Positions 1-8,715 of a stretch of DNA of 37,611 nt are shown here, in pieces (position 1 is the stretch's first letter; every line of letters starts with the position of its first letter). Origin of the DNA: Nonomuraea wenchangensis. GTDB taxonomy: Bacteria; Actinomycetota; Actinomycetes; Streptosporangiales; Streptosporangiaceae. Location: assembly GCF_900111685.1 (NCBI RefSeq), contig NZ_FOHX01000032.1, forward strand, positions 1 through 37,611. Direction: 5' to 3'. The notes below the pieces were generated by a model that did not search any database, had not been told where the DNA came from, and saw nothing but the letters and a program-made list of their open reading frames with translations. The position numbers and the translations under genes are program-made.

Positions 1-229
1 CATTCAGCCGGCAAGGCGGCCCGCCTGGCCCCTTCGACACCAGCGCCTCGGCCCCTGCCGTGCGCCATGCCTTGTGCCAGACATAGGCCGACTTACGTGA
101 GACCCGCAGCTTCCTGGCCACCGCAGGCGGCGACATGCCCGCGGCGAACAACCCGGCAGCCTCCAAGCGGACTTGTTCACGCTTGGCTCGCGCCGCCGGG
201 GTCAGACCACCACCATCCGGGTAACGCAT
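1..229 (-). CDS. IS630-type transposase, N-terminal part (cut by window edge)
   Basis: This frame starts at the ATG at 229 and reads to the window edge without a stop, giving about 76 residues that begin MRYPDGGGLTPAARAKR. Residues about 18-55 form a helix-turn-helix: a helix ending in FAAGMSPPAVARKL, then RVSRKSAYVWHKAW, followed by a KGPGGPP linker. This is the usual N-terminal DNA-binding half of IS630-family transposases in actinomycetes, which cut and paste DNA at TA dinucleotides. The catalytic DDE domain would lie left of position 1, so whether the gene is intact cannot be judged. It has no evident role in the neighbouring toxin operon and probably inserted downstream of it. Confidence 0.75.
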   Translation of the reverse strand, partial: MRYPDGGGLTPAARAKREQVRLEAAGLFAAGMSPPAVARKLRVSRKSAYVWHKAWRTAGAEALVSKGPGGPPCRLN

Positions 230-280
230 CCCACCGGCATACTCCCGAACCCCGCCGCGAGCAGGCAACCGCGCGGTGAC

Positions 281-303
281 ACCTCAGTTTTTCAACCTCT
301 GTA
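281..303 (-). mobile_element. Possible IS630 end with TA target
   Basis: Reading the minus strand from 303, a TA dinucleotide (303-302) is followed by CAGAGGTTGAAAAACTGAGG, about 70 bp upstream of the transposase start. IS630/Tc1 elements insert at and duplicate TA, so this is a reasonable place for the element's outer end. The matching terminal repeat lies outside the window, so the boundary is inferred. Confidence 0.35.
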
Positions 304-361
304 CAGGCTGAGCACCTCGAACGTAATCGAGCGTCCCTGCTGGGCGCACGAAATATCTAGG

Positions 362-712
362 CTAATCCTCATAATCTTCGTACTCCCAAAGACCTATACG
401 GCCGAGTTTCTCTGCGAGACGGTCCCAAGTCTCGCTTTCTATCGATGCCACCCTTTTTTGGATATAGTATTCGATCTTCTGGTGGTCGAAGGTGTCGATG
501 ATAAGGTGGTGACGTCCGTCGACAATCCCCGATTCTCGAACCTGCTTCTGGAGGTAATCAGGAGTGCATATCAGCACATCAAAGGACTCCTCTCCATCAC
601 CTCCGATCGGGCCGATGAAGATTTGAAGGACGATACCAAAGCAGTCCCCTGAAGGAATCTCCATACCCCAGGCCAGATCGGGGCTATGAAATCCCTTGAC
701 CTCAGCTCTCAT
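362..712 (-). CDS. Imm8-like immunity protein
   Basis: A 116-residue cytosolic-looking protein without signal peptide or membrane segment. It opens with MRAEVKGFHSPD and carries the pattern IFIGPIGGDGEESFDVLICTP at residues about 31-51, which I recognise as the Imm8 immunity family of polymorphic toxin systems. Its ATG lies 2 nt after the stop of the RHS toxin gene, so the two are almost certainly cotranscribed and translationally coupled, and it should bind and neutralise the C-terminal toxin domain of its partner. Base composition is much lower in GC than the RHS body, matching the toxin tail, as expected for a cassette that moves as a unit. The family call comes from memory of the motif; the role follows from position. 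Confidence 0.8.
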   Translation of the reverse strand: MRAEVKGFHSPDLAWGMEIPSGDCFGIVLQIFIGPIGGDGEESFDVLICTPDYLQKQVRESGIVDGRHHLIIDTFDHQKIEYYIQKRVASIESETWDRLAEKLGRIGLWEYEDYED

Positions 713-714
713 GA

Positions 715-3700
715 TTAAGGTTCAATTTGTAAGTGTCCATTGCCTTGCCACCCCTGTCCGGTGTGGTTTCTCCATTCGAAATTGGCTTGATAGTTGTCCC
801 ATTTTGGCTTGTAGCTTGGCAGGCGGAACTGGCGCAACCCGTCGGCACTGATCCAAATCTCCTCGCCATTCTTCTTTTTTACGACCCGATATCCTTCACC
901 AACCCACGATCGACCGGCCGTCAACGCTTCGGCCGTTGTGCCCGCGCCAAGACCGAAGTTTCCCTTGCCTTTCGCCGCGCCTCGAACGATACCACTAATT
1001 TTAGCCCAGTCGCCACAATCATTACTACACTTCGTTACCGCTTTCTGTAGCGCACTCGCTACTTTAGGAAAGTACTTCGCAATCTTTCCTAGGCCCTTTG
1101 CTGCTAGGCCGCCCGGTAGAAAGCCTATGATCATCAGGAGGCAGGATGTGCCGCCGTTTAAGTGGCAGTTCTTAACATCGCCAACAAAAAGGTCTGTTAT
1201 GCCTTTGAAGAGGCTCCAGAGCCGTGCATTCGGATCTTTGCCGGCACTCCGGTCCATCTTCCACTGCCGCTTGAGAAGCTCATAATCGGCATAAGAGATG
1301 CCTAGCTCCTGGGTCCGCATATGATTACACCAGTCCCTGTATGCGGGAGCGACCTCAGGCACTAGACATGTATTATAGAACGTCTCCAACTGAATAGTGA
1401 TTTTCGCGGCTTTCTGCAGCGCGGAACACTGCTTGGCAGAGAGTCCTTCCGCGCACTTGAAGGCCGGTACCGCTCCCCCAGCTCCTGCGTTGGGGGTGGT
1501 GAGGGCGTCTGCGACGTATTTGTTCCATTCGGCGTCGATCTGGAGGTCGGATTTCCCCTCGTAGCTCATCCCGATGATTTTTTTCCGGATGTCTTTGGGG
1601 GCGTTCCAGAAGCCGGGGGGCGGGACCCAGCCGTTGGGCAGGTGGCCCATCATCTTCATCTGCTCGATGGTCATCACCATGACCGTGTCCGGGGTGATGA
1701 CGGCGAGTTCGCCCTGCGCGGTGATCGTGTCGTAGGCCTCGGGAGTGCCGATGATCAGCTGCCCGGGTTTGGGGGAGGACTGCACGTTGATCCGGTCGGC
1801 CGAGACGTAACCGCCGCTGCTGTCGGGCAGGTAGTAGGTGGCGTGGCCGGTGGGGTCGATGCCGGTCAGCGGGCTGGCGCTGGCGTAGGTGTAGCGGTTG
1901 GCCTGCACCGACGGGCTGGGGTCGAGGGTAGCGGTGTCGCGGCTGGTGAAGGTGCCGGTGCCGGGCTGGTACCAGCGGGCGTGCATGTTGACCTTGCCGG
2001 TGTCGGGGTCGGTGTATTCGCCCTGGTAGCCGAGGTTGGCCTTGGTTCCCGTCTGCGCGGTGACCGTGCCGAACGGGTCGTAGCCGGTGGAGGTCTGCAG
2101 GGTGGTGGTGTAGGTGGCGACCAGGTCGCCGTGCATGTCACTGAAGGTCGCGGCGGCCGCGGCGGCCCCTTCCTTCAGGCCGAGTAGGCCGCCGCCGGCG
2201 TCGCGGGCGTATGTGGCGTGCAGCGAGCCGCTGACGCTGATGCCGGCCAGGTCGTTGCCCAGCCCGGCATACAGGTGCGTCTGCTTGGTCGGGCCGGTGA
2301 TGCGGGAGACGAGCCGGTCGAGGGCGTCGTAGGCATACAGGCTTTCGCCGTCGGCGATCATCCGGTCGAAGGCGTCGAAGGTGTAGCTGGTGGTGGCGCC
2401 GTTCTTGGTCTCGGTGGCCAGGGTGCCGCGCGCCGTGTAGGTGTAGTCGGCTCCGTCGCCGCTGGTGAGGCGGTTGCGTTCGTCGTAGGTGAAGGTCTTG
2501 TCGCCGGCCTTGGTGCGGTTGCCTGCGGCGTCCCACTCATAGCCGGTGACGGCGCCGCCCGGCGCGGTCCAGGAGGTGAGCCGGCCGGCGTGATCGTAGC
2601 TGTAGCTGTTGGTGCCCGCCCCGGCGGTGCCGGTCGTGGTCTTGGTCCGGAGGTTGTCGTCCTTGTCCCAGCCATAGGTGATCGTGGCGAGCTGGGCGCC
2701 GGAGCCGTTCTTCAGCGTCTGACTCTTGAGCCGGTCCAGGTCGTCGTAGTCGAAGCTCTGGCTGCCTGCCTGGCCGCTGGTGGCGGTGATGGTCTTCAGC
2801 CGGCTGGCCGCGTCGTAGCCGTAGGTCAGGGTGCGGCCGGTGACCGGGTCGGTGGCGGTGGCCAGCCGATTGGCGTCGTCGTAAGTGAAGGCGGCGGTGC
2901 CTGCGGCGTCGATGCGCTGGCTGGCGTTGCCGAGCGAATCGTAGGCATAAGCGCTTTCCTGCACGCCGTTGCGGGAGATCTTCAGCGGCAGATCGCGGTC
3001 GTTGTAGTCGATGGTCAGGTCGCCGGCGGTGGTGGTGCGGCCGGCCAGGTCGTAGCCGAAGGTGCGCTCGGCGCTGGCGGCGCCGCCGCCGGCGCCGCTC
3101 TCCACCGTCAGGCGGTCGAGGTGGTCGAAGGTGCGGTCGATGCGGACTCCGCCCGGCTGGAGGGTGGCGGTCTCGTTGCCGGCCGCGTCATAGATGTGCG
3201 TCCAGGTACGGTCGGCCGCGTTCGGGTGGGCGGTTGTGGCCGGCTCGGTCACCGTTTCGGGCAGGCCGAGGCTGTTGTAGCCGGTCCACGTGGTGTTGCC
3301 GCGTCCGTCGGTGAGGCGGGTGCGAGCGCTGGCGGCGTCGTAGCCGAACCGGGTGGTGATGGACTCGGTCGCCGACACCGGCTCGATGAGCGAGGTGGGC
3401 CGGTCCAGGGCGTCGAAACTCTGCCGGGTGACGTGCCCCTCGGGTGAGGTGGCGCTGGTCGGGTTGCCGGCGAGGTCATAGCCGAAAGTGAAGGTGCGCA
3501 GCACCGTGCCGGAGCTGTTGAGGTCCTTGACCGCGGTCTTGCGGCCGGCCAGGTCGTACTCGGCGACGGTGGCGTTGCCGTTCGGGTCGGTCGTCTTGAC
3601 CAGCCGTCCGGCCAGGTCGTAGCCCATCTTCGTGACGCTGGAGATCGGGGCCGGCTCAGTGATGGTCTCTACCTCGCCGGCCGCGTTGACGCCGAAGCTG

Positions 3701-6700
3701 GTCGCCTTGTTCTTCGGGTCGGTCTGCTTGGTCAGCCGGCCGGCGTCGTCGTACTCCATCCTGGTGATGTAGGCCGCGCTAGCGGGCTTGCGCTCGATCT
3801 GGGTGGCGGTGATCTGCCTGCCCAGGTCGTCGTAGGTGGCCTGAGTGCGGGCGCCGGTCGGGTCCACCTCGGCCAGTTTCTCGCCCGCCATGTCGTACTC
3901 GCTCACCCAGACGCCCGGGCTCTGGCCGTCGGGGGCCGGGTCGGTGGTGCGGACGTGGCGGCCGAGCTGGTCGTAGTCGTAGGTGGTGAGGTAGCCGCGC
4001 GGGTCCTTGACCGAGATCAGCTGCCCGGCCTTGTCGTAGGTGTTGACCACGGTGGGGGTGATCGCGGTGCCGCCGGGCGGGGTGTACTGCGGCGCGGTGG
4101 CGCTGGTCGGCCGACCGGCCTTGTCGAAGGCCGAGATGGTGGTGCGGCCCTCGGCGTCCCTGCGATGGGTGGGGTTGCCCGCCGTGTCGTAGCCAGCTGT
4201 GATCGCCGGGCGGCTCTCGCTGCTGCTGCCCGCCTTGTCGATGGCGACCTTGGGCGCGGTGGTTTGCACCAGGCGGTCCAGCGCGTCGTAGCGCATCGTG
4301 GCGGTGTAGTCGGCGGCGCTGGCGCCGTCGGCGTTGCCCCGCGGGTCGGTGACGGTGATCGCCAGGCCGCGATCGTCATAGCCGACGGTGGTGATCAGGT
4401 CCTGATCGCCGTTGTCGACGACCTGCTTGGTGGGCTGGTTGAGCTTGTTGTAGGTGAACTCGGTGGTCTCGGCGCGGCTGCCGCTGACGGTTGCGGTGGA
4501 GACGGTCTTGATGACGTTGTCGTTGGCGTCGTAGCCGAAGACGGTCTTGCGGTTCAGGCCCGCCGGGTCGAGGGTCTGCGACGACAGGCGGCCGGCGGCG
4601 TCGTAGGCGAAGCTGGCGGTGACCTTGTCGCCGCCGCTGACCTGCCTGGTGAGGTTGCCCGCGGGGTCGTAGGTGCTGGCCTGCAGCACCACGTCCCGCG
4701 GGGCGGCGGGGTCGTTGAGTCTGACGTCGTCGCCGATGATCTGCCAGGGCCGGTTGTCGCCGTGGTAGGTGTAGGAGGTCTTGCGGCCCATGGCGTCCGT
4801 CCGCGCGGCCAGCAGGCGGGCCGGGTCGTACGACAGTGACTCCAGCACCACGTCGGCGGCCGGCTGCGGGTTGACCGGGCTGCCGGTCCAGCCCTTGAGC
4901 GTGGTGGTGGTCAGATCACCCCGCTTGCTGTAGCTGTAGGCCAGGACCGTGCCGCGCGCGTCGGTGCTGGTGGTCTTCTGGCCGAGGGTGTTCCAGCTCT
5001 GGCGGGTCACGCCGCCCTCGGGATCGGTGACCGACTCCGGCCGGCCGAAGGAGTCGTAGCCGTAGACGGTGGCGCGCTCCGGGTCACCGCCGGTCAGGTC
5101 CGCGACCGTCTCGGACAGCTTGTTGCCGTCCGGGTCGTAGGCGTAGCTGGTGCGCGCGGTGTGGGTGACACCGCTGATCTCGTTCTTGACTCCCGCGCCG
5201 GTCGCGGTGGCCACCCGGCCCAGCGCGTCGTAAGTGAACGTCGTGCTCACCCCGCCCGGGAACGCCTGCGACACCTTCGCCGAAGAGGTCAGCCGGCCGA
5301 GCGCGTCGTAGCCGAGCTTGGTCACCAGCCCTTCCGGGTCGGTCTGCTCGGCCAGGTCGCCGGCCGCCGTGTAGGCGTACGACCAGCTGCTGCCGCGGGC
5401 GTCGGTGCGGGTCTTCACCAGCCCGGCCGGGGTGCTGCCACCGCCGACGGCGGGCTCGCTGCCGTCGGTGTAGGCGGTCGTGACCGCCCGGCCGTTGGGG
5501 AAGTCCGGCGTGGCCGGGCTGGTCTGCTTGGTCAGCTCACCGAAGGTGTTGTACTCGGAGCCGGTGGCGTAGGTGTTGTCGCCGGCGCCGGCCGAGCGGG
5601 CGTCGCGGACCTTGAGCACGCGGTCGTTGCGCTGGTCGAACTGGTCATTGTTGTTGAGGTAGTACGTGCGGTATATGGTCTGGCAGTCTCCGGAGCCTCG
5701 ACAGGTGGTGTAGGTCAGTGTGTTGCCGCGCTCGTCGCTGGTCAGGCTGACGCCATTGCCGTTGGGATCGGTGACTTGCGACAGGAACCCGGCGGTGTCG
5801 TAGTCGTAGCTGGTCTTCTTGTTCTCCTGATCGGTGTGCGAGACCATCCGGTAGCCGCGCCAGCCGTCATAGACGGAGATCAGCTTCCCGTTGATGGGGT
5901 CGGTGACGGTGACCGTCGAGGTACCGGTCTCGAGGTTGTCGACCGGTTCGCTGAGCTGCCAGGTGCCGCCGTTGTTGTCGGTGTGGGTCTTGATCCGGTC
6001 GGTGGAGCCGTCGTAGGTGTTTTCCGCCCATACCCGCCCGGACGGCAGGGTGATCTTGGTGAGCCGGTTCGGCGCCGCCGCGCGGGCGGCCCAGTGGCGG
6101 GCGATCTCCGCCAGCGACAGCGGCCGGTCGTAGACGGCCACCTCGTCGACGGCTCCGGTGAGGCCGCCGAGATTCATGAACTCGCTGTACTCGGGTTCGA
6201 TGTTGCGGATCTCAGCGGTGCGGGTGGCGGCCTCCGCACCGTCGACGTACAGCGTCTGCACGTTGCCGGCGGCGGTCAGGACCGCGTGATGCCAGGCGCC
6301 GTCGTTGACCTTCTGCGGGGAGACGATCCGGGCGGAGTCGTAGTGGTAGGCCGCCGAGAGCTTGCCGTCCGTCGTCACCTGGAACAGCTTGTTGCTGTAC
6401 CCCCATGTGCCTTCGACGGTGATGACCGTGCCGGTGCCGGTCGTCTTGAACCAGGTCTCCACCGACCCCCACGCGCCGATCCCGGGGATGATGCCCACCG
6501 GCAGGTTGATCGCGTCCGTCCGGGACGCCGGGATGCCCGCCGCGGTGTCCGTGGTGCCGGCCAGCGCGCCCGGCTGGCCCAGCGTGTAGCCGCTGTTGTA
6601 GTGCGCATCGCCCAGCCAGCCCAGGTCCTTCGACACCGAGCCCGAGCTCTCGCCGAGGCGCCAATACCCCATCGGGTCGGAGTCCAGCACGGTGCTGCGA

Positions 6701-8262
6701 TACAGCGATCCCGGGTTGTGCCCGTATTGGGTGCATTCCTGCCGCGGGTTGCACACCTTGGTCAGCACGTCCCCGTCGTAGGTGTAGCTCCAGCTCAGCG
6801 CCGTGCCATCGACAGGGTCGGTGGTCACCGTGGTGACATGGGCACCGGTCCAGGTGAAGGTGAGGGAACGGCCGCCGACTGCGCTGACCTTGGCCAGCTT
6901 GCCGTCGCCGCCGTAGGTCAACTCCTGGCTGCGGCCCCGCTGGTCGCTCACCTTCAACAGCCGCCCATTGCTGTCGAACAGATAGGAGGTGGCCGACTTG
7001 TCCATCAGCCGCCAACTGCCGTCGGCGTTCTTGGCCAGGGTGGCGTACATGCCCGGCGGCGGCTGGTAGCCGCCATCGCTTTTCTTGGCGAAGCGCACCT
7101 GCCGCCCGTCCGGGTAGGTCACCAGCGCCGCCGCCCGCCCGCGCACGCTCTCCTCGACCAGGCGCATGTCCCACCGGGTGGACCATCCCGCGCCGAACGC
7201 GCCGTCCCGGCGCGGGTCCATGCTGTTGTAGGAGCGAACCACGCTCAGCGGCGGCCCGGCGGCCGGCACCTGGACGTCGGTGAAGGTCGTGGTGTAGTTG
7301 CCGGACGCCTCGTGAAACTCCTGCCCGTCCGCGCCGGAGGTGGACAACTGCGAGGTGATGGCCGGCTGGCGCACCCCGACGACGAAACTACTGGTCGTGG
7401 AGTAGGCGCTTTGGCCGCCGATGGTGGAGGCATCCCTAACAAGGACCCGCCACCAATACTGGCGCCCCCACGTCAGGGTGCCCTCGGGCACGCTCCACGA
7501 ACCCGACAACGCGCAGCAGTCATCGCCCGTCGTGCACTCACTCATGTCCGGGCCGGTGCACACCTCGAACTCGAATCCGACCGTCCCGCCGTCCCACGTG
7601 CTGGCCGACGCCGACAGGACCGGTTCCGTGGTCGTCACCTGCGCGCGGTTGTCCGGGCTCATCTGCGTCACGGTGGGAGCGGGAGGAGACGGGCAAGGGC
7701 CTTCCTTCGCCCAAGCGAAAGTGCTTTGCGGTGGCGGTGTGGTGTTGGCCGGACCAGACATGCTGATCTTGGCGCGATAGATGACGCGCTGGTAGTGCCG
7801 CTGCTCACCCGCCGAGACCGAATAGCTGGCCTGCCATTCCCGCACCCCGCCGCACGGTGCTTCCGCCGCCTGCGCCATGATCGCCGAACCGGCGCTCCTG
7901 GCCGGAGGAGCCGCAGCAGCCGGCGTCTTCCGGCTGCGAGAACCGGCCACCATCTCACGCGGCACGGCCTTCTTCGGCGTCTTGACCTCGCCCCGCGCAG
8001 TACCCGGGCCAGAAGCACGCTTGGCCGCGCTATCCGTCAGCGGCGGCAGCACTCCTGCGGTCCCGCGCGCCTGCCGCGGGACCTCATCGAGCGCCACCGC
8101 GCCGGCAGACGCCACACTGCGTTGCTGGGCCTGCGCGGGGCCGGCGGCAAGCCCGAGCAGCCCCGGCAGCAGCGCGAGCAACAGCCAGCTCACCGCCCAC
8201 GGCGACCGGGCCCACACCGACTGGCCCCGTACCGACCGAGCCCATGCCGAATTCCGGCGCAT
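715..8262 (-). CDS. Secreted RHS/YD-repeat polymorphic toxin with LamG insertion
   Basis: A 2515-residue protein. Residues 1-45 form a signal peptide (Arg-rich start, WLLLALLPGLLGLAAG core, cleavage after AQA). An RHS N-terminal region with an RSYNSMDPRRDGAFG-type motif follows, then a LamG/concanavalin-like domain at about 520-725, then dozens of YD repeats (YDxxGR) to about 2060, which should form a hollow shell around the toxin. The RHS core motif ending GIDPTGH lies near 2135-2139. A hydrophobic pre-toxin stretch (about 2370-2425) precedes the last ~73 residues, whose SADGLRQFR, QANFEWR and NGHLQI motifs resemble the polymorphic toxin type 17 (Ntox17) domain, predicted to be a BECR-fold RNase; this assignment is moderately sure. 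The adjacent Imm8-like gene supports a contact-dependent or released antibacterial toxin. The frame is intact throughout. Confidence 0.9.
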   Translation of the reverse strand: MRRNSAWARSVRGQSVWARSPWAVSWLLLALLPGLLGLAAGPAQAQQRSVASAGAVALDEVPRQARGTAGVLPPLTDSAAKRASGPGTARGEVKTPKKAVPREMVAGSRSRKTPAAAAPPARSAGSAIMAQAAEAPCGGVREWQASYSVSAGEQRHYQRVIYRAKISMSGPANTTPPPQSTFAWAKEGPCPSPPAPTVTQMSPDNRAQVTTTEPVLSASASTWDGGTVGFEFEVCTGPDMSECTTGDDCCALSGSWSVPEGTLTWGRQYWWRVLVRDASTIGGQSAYSTTSSFVVGVRQPAITSQLSTSGADGQEFHEASGNYTTTFTDVQVPAAGPPLSVVRSYNSMDPRRDGAFGAGWSTRWDMRLVEESVRGRAAALVTYPDGRQVRFAKKSDGGYQPPPGMYATLAKNADGSWRLMDKSATSYLFDSNGRLLKVSDQRGRSQELTYGGDGKLAKVSAVGGRSLTFTWTGAHVTTVTTDPVDGTALSWSYTYDGDVLTKVCNPRQECTQYGHNPGSLYRSTVLDSDPMGYWRLGESSGSVSKDLGWLGDAHYNSGYTLGQPGALAGTTDTAAGIPASRTDAINLPVGIIPGIGAWGSVETWFKTTGTGTVITVEGTWGYSNKLFQVTTDGKLSAAYHYDSARIVSPQKVNDGAWHHAVLTAAGNVQTLYVDGAEAATRTAEIRNIEPEYSEFMNLGGLTGAVDEVAVYDRPLSLAEIARHWAARAAAPNRLTKITLPSGRVWAENTYDGSTDRIKTHTDNNGGTWQLSEPVDNLETGTSTVTVTDPINGKLISVYDGWRGYRMVSHTDQENKKTSYDYDTAGFLSQVTDPNGNGVSLTSDERGNTLTYTTCRGSGDCQTIYRTYYLNNNDQFDQRNDRVLKVRDARSAGAGDNTYATGSEYNTFGELTKQTSPATPDFPNGRAVTTAYTDGSEPAVGGGSTPAGLVKTRTDARGSSWSYAYTAAGDLAEQTDPEGLVTKLGYDALGRLTSSAKVSQAFPGGVSTTFTYDALGRVATATGAGVKNEISGVTHTARTSYAYDPDGNKLSETVADLTGGDPERATVYGYDSFGRPESVTDPEGGVTRQSWNTLGQKTTSTDARGTVLAYSYSKRGDLTTTTLKGWTGSPVNPQPAADVVLESLSYDPARLLAARTDAMGRKTSYTYHGDNRPWQIIGDDVRLNDPAAPRDVVLQASTYDPAGNLTRQVSGGDKVTASFAYDAAGRLSSQTLDPAGLNRKTVFGYDANDNVIKTVSTATVSGSRAETTEFTYNKLNQPTKQVVDNGDQDLITTVGYDDRGLAITVTDPRGNADGASAADYTATMRYDALDRLVQTTAPKVAIDKAGSSSESRPAITAGYDTAGNPTHRRDAEGRTTISAFDKAGRPTSATAPQYTPPGGTAITPTVVNTYDKAGQLISVKDPRGYLTTYDYDQLGRHVRTTDPAPDGQSPGVWVSEYDMAGEKLAEVDPTGARTQATYDDLGRQITATQIERKPASAAYITRMEYDDAGRLTKQTDPKNKATSFGVNAAGEVETITEPAPISSVTKMGYDLAGRLVKTTDPNGNATVAEYDLAGRKTAVKDLNSSGTVLRTFTFGYDLAGNPTSATSPEGHVTRQSFDALDRPTSLIEPVSATESITTRFGYDAASARTRLTDGRGNTTWTGYNSLGLPETVTEPATTAHPNAADRTWTHIYDAAGNETATLQPGGVRIDRTFDHLDRLTVESGAGGGAASAERTFGYDLAGRTTTAGDLTIDYNDRDLPLKISRNGVQESAYAYDSLGNASQRIDAAGTAAFTYDDANRLATATDPVTGRTLTYGYDAASRLKTITATSGQAGSQSFDYDDLDRLKSQTLKNGSGAQLATITYGWDKDDNLRTKTTTGTAGAGTNSYSYDHAGRLTSWTAPGGAVTGYEWDAAGNRTKAGDKTFTYDERNRLTSGDGADYTYTARGTLATETKNGATTSYTFDAFDRMIADGESLYAYDALDRLVSRITGPTKQTHLYAGLGNDLAGISVSGSLHATYARDAGGGLLGLKEGAAAAAATFSDMHGDLVATYTTTLQTSTGYDPFGTVTAQTGTKANLGYQGEYTDPDTGKVNMHARWYQPGTGTFTSRDTATLDPSPSVQANRYTYASASPLTGIDPTGHATYYLPDSSGGYVSADRINVQSSPKPGQLIIGTPEAYDTITAQGELAVITPDTVMVMTIEQMKMMGHLPNGWVPPPGFWNAPKDIRKKIIGMSYEGKSDLQIDAEWNKYVADALTTPNAGAGGAVPAFKCAEGLSAKQCSALQKAAKITIQLETFYNTCLVPEVAPAYRDWCNHMRTQELGISYADYELLKRQWKMDRSAGKDPNARLWSLFKGITDLFVGDVKNCHLNGGTSCLLMIIGFLPGGLAAKGLGKIAKYFPKVASALQKAVTKCSNDCGDWAKISGIVRGAAKGKGNFGLGAGTTAEALTAGRSWVGEGYRVVKKKNGEEIWISADGLRQFRLPSYKPKWDNYQANFEWRNHTGQGWQGNGHLQIEP

Positions 8263-8563
8263 ACGCCGTCACACTCCGACCCACAACGAGGGCATCCACG
8301 CACGGCGGACGCCGGACGTCACTCCACCCCACCCGACGGCGAACACGCATGCCGACTCGTGCGGCCCGGAGCATCTGACCAAACGGGCAAAGCGTAACTT
8401 CGCCATGATCAAGCAACAAGATCCAATTCGGCCACCAAGCGGGCACGGAATGTCGCTTACCAGACAAACCGCACACCCCCACCAGCGCAGCGGCCCGAAA
8501 CGTCCTTGATTGTCTGCTTGTCGGCGGTCCAGGTCTCCACTCGTCCATGTCGCCCAGCTCGTC
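8263..8563. other. Upstream region of the RHS gene; no gene seen
   Basis: About 300 nt between the RHS start and the inverted repeat. I find no convincing coding sequence on either strand. It should contain the RHS promoter, but no clear -35/-10 pair stands out by eye. Confidence 0.4.
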
Positions 8564-8609
8564 TTGGTGATCTTGTCGAGAAACGAACATTTCTCGACAA
8601 GATCACCAA
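8564..8609. repeat. Perfect 20-bp inverted repeat upstream of recombinase
   Basis: The left arm 8564-8583 is TTGGTGATCTTGTCGAGAAA and the right arm 8590-8609 is its exact reverse complement, with a 6-nt spacer CGAACA. It lies 107 nt before the first serine recombinase start. The inner part TGTCGAGAA recurs at 8656-8667 (GTGTCGAGAAGT) and, inverted and with one extra base, at 8697-8707. Repeated short inverted sites in front of a resolvase/invertase gene suggest a crossover and accessory (res-like) site or an autoregulatory operator. It is an unlikely terminator because there is no T-run. Confidence 0.7.
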
Positions 8610-8715
8610 AGGCTCTCCGGGCTCGTGATCGACGCCGCCGAAGTGTCCAAAAAACGTGTCGAGAAGTCGCAGTGTCCAACAACTGCGCCATGGCCATTTC
8701 TCGTACAATCACGGG

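Noticed and set aside
5161..8397. Very long open frame on the plus strand antisense to the RHS gene
   Set aside because: Composition is Val/Gly/Arg-rich with no recognisable domain; it is an antisense shadow of high-GC YD-repeat coding sequence.
8457..8708. Small minus-strand frame across the inverted repeat
   Set aside because: The translated similarity between strands is only a consequence of the inverted repeat.
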